Assembly (NCBI GenBank): GCA_021790955.1
Contig: JAJYFI010000091.1
Location: 1-6,720 of the forward strand
Source of the DNA: a bacterium
GTDB lineage: Bacteria > Elusimicrobiota > Elusimicrobia > UBA1565 > UBA9628
DNA: 6,720 nucleotides
Direction of reading: 5' to 3'
Below are positions 5,193 to 6,720 of the stretch, one piece after another. Under the pieces are notes generated by a model. The model saw only the letters and a program-made list of their open reading frames with translations. It had not been told where the DNA came from and ran no database searches. Made by a program: the position numbers and the translations under genes. Position 1 is the stretch's first letter, and the number at the start of each line of letters is the position of its first letter.

Positions 5193-6680
5193 ATGGCCCT
5201 CGTCGAATGCGTCCCTAACTTCTCCGAAGGCCGCGACCGCGCGAAAATCGACGCGATCGTCGCCGCCGCCCAGTCCGTCCCCGGCGTCGTGATTCTCGAC
5301 GTCGAGTCGGACGCGGACCACAACCGCTCGGTCCTCTCCTTCATGGCGCCTCCCGACGCGGCGGTGGAGGCCTGTTTCCGTCTCGCCAGGAAATGCGCCG
5401 AAACGATCGATCTCAACGTCCATAAGGGAGAGCATCCGCGCATGGGCGCCGCGGACGTCATCCCCTTCATTCCGGTCGAAGGCGCGACCTTGGGCGAATG
5501 TTCGCGGCTGGCGGAGCGTCTGGGCGAGCGGATCGGGAAGGAGCTGGGCATCCCCGTCTACCTCTACGACCAAGCGGCCAAGCGCCCGGAGCGCCGCGAC
5601 TTGGCGGCCGTGCGCAAGGGGCAGTTCGAGGGCCTGCGGGAGATCGTCGGGAAGGACCCCTCCCGCGACCCCGATTTCGGGCCCAAGCACGTCCACCCCA
5701 CCGCGGGCGCGGTCGCCGTGGGAGCCAGACGCCATATCGTCAACTTCAACGTCAACCTCTCGACGGGCGACATGGAACTGGGGAAGTCGATCGCACGCGC
5801 GATCCGCGAGTCGAGCGGCGGCCTTCCCGCCGTGCGCGCCAAGGAGATTTTCATCGCGGAAAGAAGCCGCGTCCAGGTCTCGACCGTGCTCCGGGACCAC
5901 AAGGCCACCTCTCTCTGGCGCGTCTTCTCCGAGATCGAACGGCTCGCCCGCGAGAAAGGGGCCTCGGTCGAGGAAACCGAGATCGTGGGCCTCACCCCCC
6001 GCGCGGCCCTCATGGATTACGCCGTCGAATCCCTCAAGCTGGCCCGGTTCAACCCGCAGGCCCAGGTCCTCGAAGACAAACTCGCCGCCTCGGGGGTCGG
6101 CGCCACGGGCACGGGGCTGCGCTGGCAGGAGGCCGCGCGGGCCCTTTCAGACGCCTTCTCCTCGACCGATCCGACTCCCGGAGGAGGCTCCGCGGCGGCG
6201 GTCTCGGGGCAGCTGGGATGCTCGCTCGTCCTCATGGCCTGCGGCATCACCGCGAAATCCGCCAAGGTCGCGGAGGATCGCCGGACCGCCCTGGAGAAGG
6301 CCGCCATCTCCTTTTTAAGCTTCCGCACCCGCTTGGCCTCGCTCGCGGACGAGGATTCTCGCGCCTTCGAGGCCTTCGCGCGGGCCCGGGCGCTGCCCAA
6401 GGAAGACCCGGAGCGCCCTCGGCTCATGGAGGACGCCCTGATCAAGGCGGCTTCGGTGCCGCTTGAGACCGCCGAGATCTCGCGCAAAGCCGCGCGCGAG
6501 GCCGCGCGTTTGATGGAGATCGTCCTGCCCTCCGTCGCCTCGGATCTCGCCTGCGGGCGTCACCTCCTCGAGGCCGCGGTCCTTTGCGCGGCCGAGAACG
6601 TGCGCATCAACGTCGCCTCGCTCAAGGACCCTTCGCGCGCCAAGCCCGTCGAGGACAGGCTCGCCGCCGTCCTCAAGTAA
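5193..6680 (+). CDS. ftcD: Bifunctional glutamate formimidoyltransferase / formimidoyl-THF cyclodeaminase
   Basis: Last steps of folate-dependent histidine breakdown: the formimino group of N-formimino-L-glutamate passes to tetrahydrofolate, giving glutamate, and 5-formimino-THF is then cyclised to 5,10-methenyl-THF plus ammonia. The protein has 495 residues, against about 540 in mammals, as one fusion. The formiminotransferase N-subdomain (about 1-180) opens with ECVPNFSEGRD and holds NVHKGEHPRMGAADVIPFIP (75-94), where H77 or H81 should correspond to the catalytic histidine, then HPTAGAVAVGAR (168-179). The C-subdomain (about 181-290) includes HIVNFNVNLST, SSGGLPAVRAKEIF and SRVQVSTVLRDH. 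A short linker leads to the cyclodeaminase domain (about 308-490), with DPTPGGGSAAAVSG (326-339), LADEDSRAFEAF (384-395), AASVPLETA (419-427) and SDLACGRHLLEAAVLCAAENVRIN. Both halves look intact. The ATG lies 1 base after the ALDH stop, and a modest GAAGG site 6-10 bases upstream serves it. One TTA codon lies at 6315. It is the last recognisable gene of the block. Confidence 0.96.
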   Translation: MALVECVPNFSEGRDRAKIDAIVAAAQSVPGVVILDVESDADHNRSVLSFMAPPDAAVEACFRLARKCAETIDLNVHKGEHPRMGAADVIPFIPVEGATLGECSRLAERLGERIGKELGIPVYLYDQAAKRPERRDLAAVRKGQFEGLREIVGKDPSRDPDFGPKHVHPTAGAVAVGARRHIVNFNVNLSTGDMELGKSIARAIRESSGGLPAVRAKEIFIAERSRVQVSTVLRDHKATSLWRVFSEIERLAREKGASVEETEIVGLTPRAALMDYAVESLKLARFNPQAQVLEDKLAASGVGATGTGLRWQEAARALSDAFSSTDPTPGGGSAAAVSGQLGCSLVLMACGITAKSAKVAEDRRTALEKAAISFLSFRTRLASLADEDSRAFEAFARARALPKEDPERPRLMEDALIKAASVPLETAEISRKAAREAARLMEIVLPSVASDLACGRHLLEAAVLCAAENVRINVASLKDPSRAKPVEDRLAAVLK

Positions 6681-6720
6681 GGCGCGGCGTCTGGCTCGAT
6701 CGTTGCGACGCCTACGACCG
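6681..6720. other. Window end after ftcD, no gene assigned
   Basis: Forty bases follow the ftcD stop. A 6-bp inverted repeat (GGCGTC at 6686-6691, GACGCC at 6707-6712, 15-base loop) is present, but no T tract follows within the window, so it is not called a terminator. One + frame from 6683 reads RGVWLDRCDAYDR and stays open off the edge, but it has no ATG, GTG or TTG nearby, so a downstream gene cannot be claimed. Confidence 0.3.

Noticed and set aside
5188..5193. TTGACA at the ALDH-ftcD junction as a -35 box
   Set aside because: It is made by the end of the ALDH gene and the start of ftcD, and no -10-like hexamer follows at suitable spacing.
4292..5551. 419-codon open frame on the - strand opposite the ALDH and ftcD genes
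   Set aside because: It lies antisense to two clearly identified enzymes, has an arginine/glycine/aspartate-rich composition typical of GC-rich shadow frames, and shows no family motif.
6686..6712. Hairpin after ftcD as terminator
   Set aside because: Only a 6-bp stem with a 15-base loop and no following T tract in the window.

Overview
The window is GC-rich (roughly two thirds G+C by eye), densely packed bacterial DNA with every supported gene on the + strand. It carries most of a histidine-utilisation (hut) pathway. The codon bias (strong GC3, few TTA codons), Shine-Dalgarno sites and tight gene overlaps fit a high-GC Gram-negative-type bacterium. Elusimicrobiota, Myxococcota or another deltaproteobacterial-type lineage are guesses only; the sequence does not fix the phylum.

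Layout. Positions 1-1283 hold the 3' three quarters of hutU (urocanase), cut by the window edge. A 143-base gap (1284-1426) follows, and most of it is a REP/MITE-like palindromic element: a perfect 21-bp inverted repeat at 1295-1315 / 1370-1390 enclosing two smaller imperfect hairpins. Next comes a tight five-gene block: yajQ (1427-1924), hutI (1931-3178), a HAD-family phosphatase (3159-3878), an aldehyde dehydrogenase (3848-5191) and ftcD (5193-6680). Its junctions are +6, -20, -31 and +1 bases, so the block is almost certainly one transcript with translational coupling. The last 40 bases show no identifiable gene.

Pathway. HutU turns urocanate into imidazolonepropionate, HutI opens the ring to N-formimino-L-glutamate, and the bifunctional FtcD moves the formimino group to tetrahydrofolate and deaminates it to 5,10-methenyl-THF, releasing glutamate. 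The host therefore appears to use the folate-dependent (animal-like) end of histidine breakdown and to keep the one-carbon unit, rather than the HutG or HutF/HutG routes. Histidine ammonia-lyase (hutH) is not in the window and may lie outside it.

The unusual part is what sits among the hut genes: a YajQ-family nucleotide-binding protein directly ahead of hutI, and a HAD phosphatase plus an ALDH with a short N-terminus between hutI and ftcD. None of these three belongs to the textbook hut pathway. I see no CRISPR array, tRNA, rRNA, phage gene or complete insertion sequence. Nothing here is clearly a new system; the best leads are the palindromic element splitting the hut genes and the HAD-ALDH pair embedded in a hut operon.
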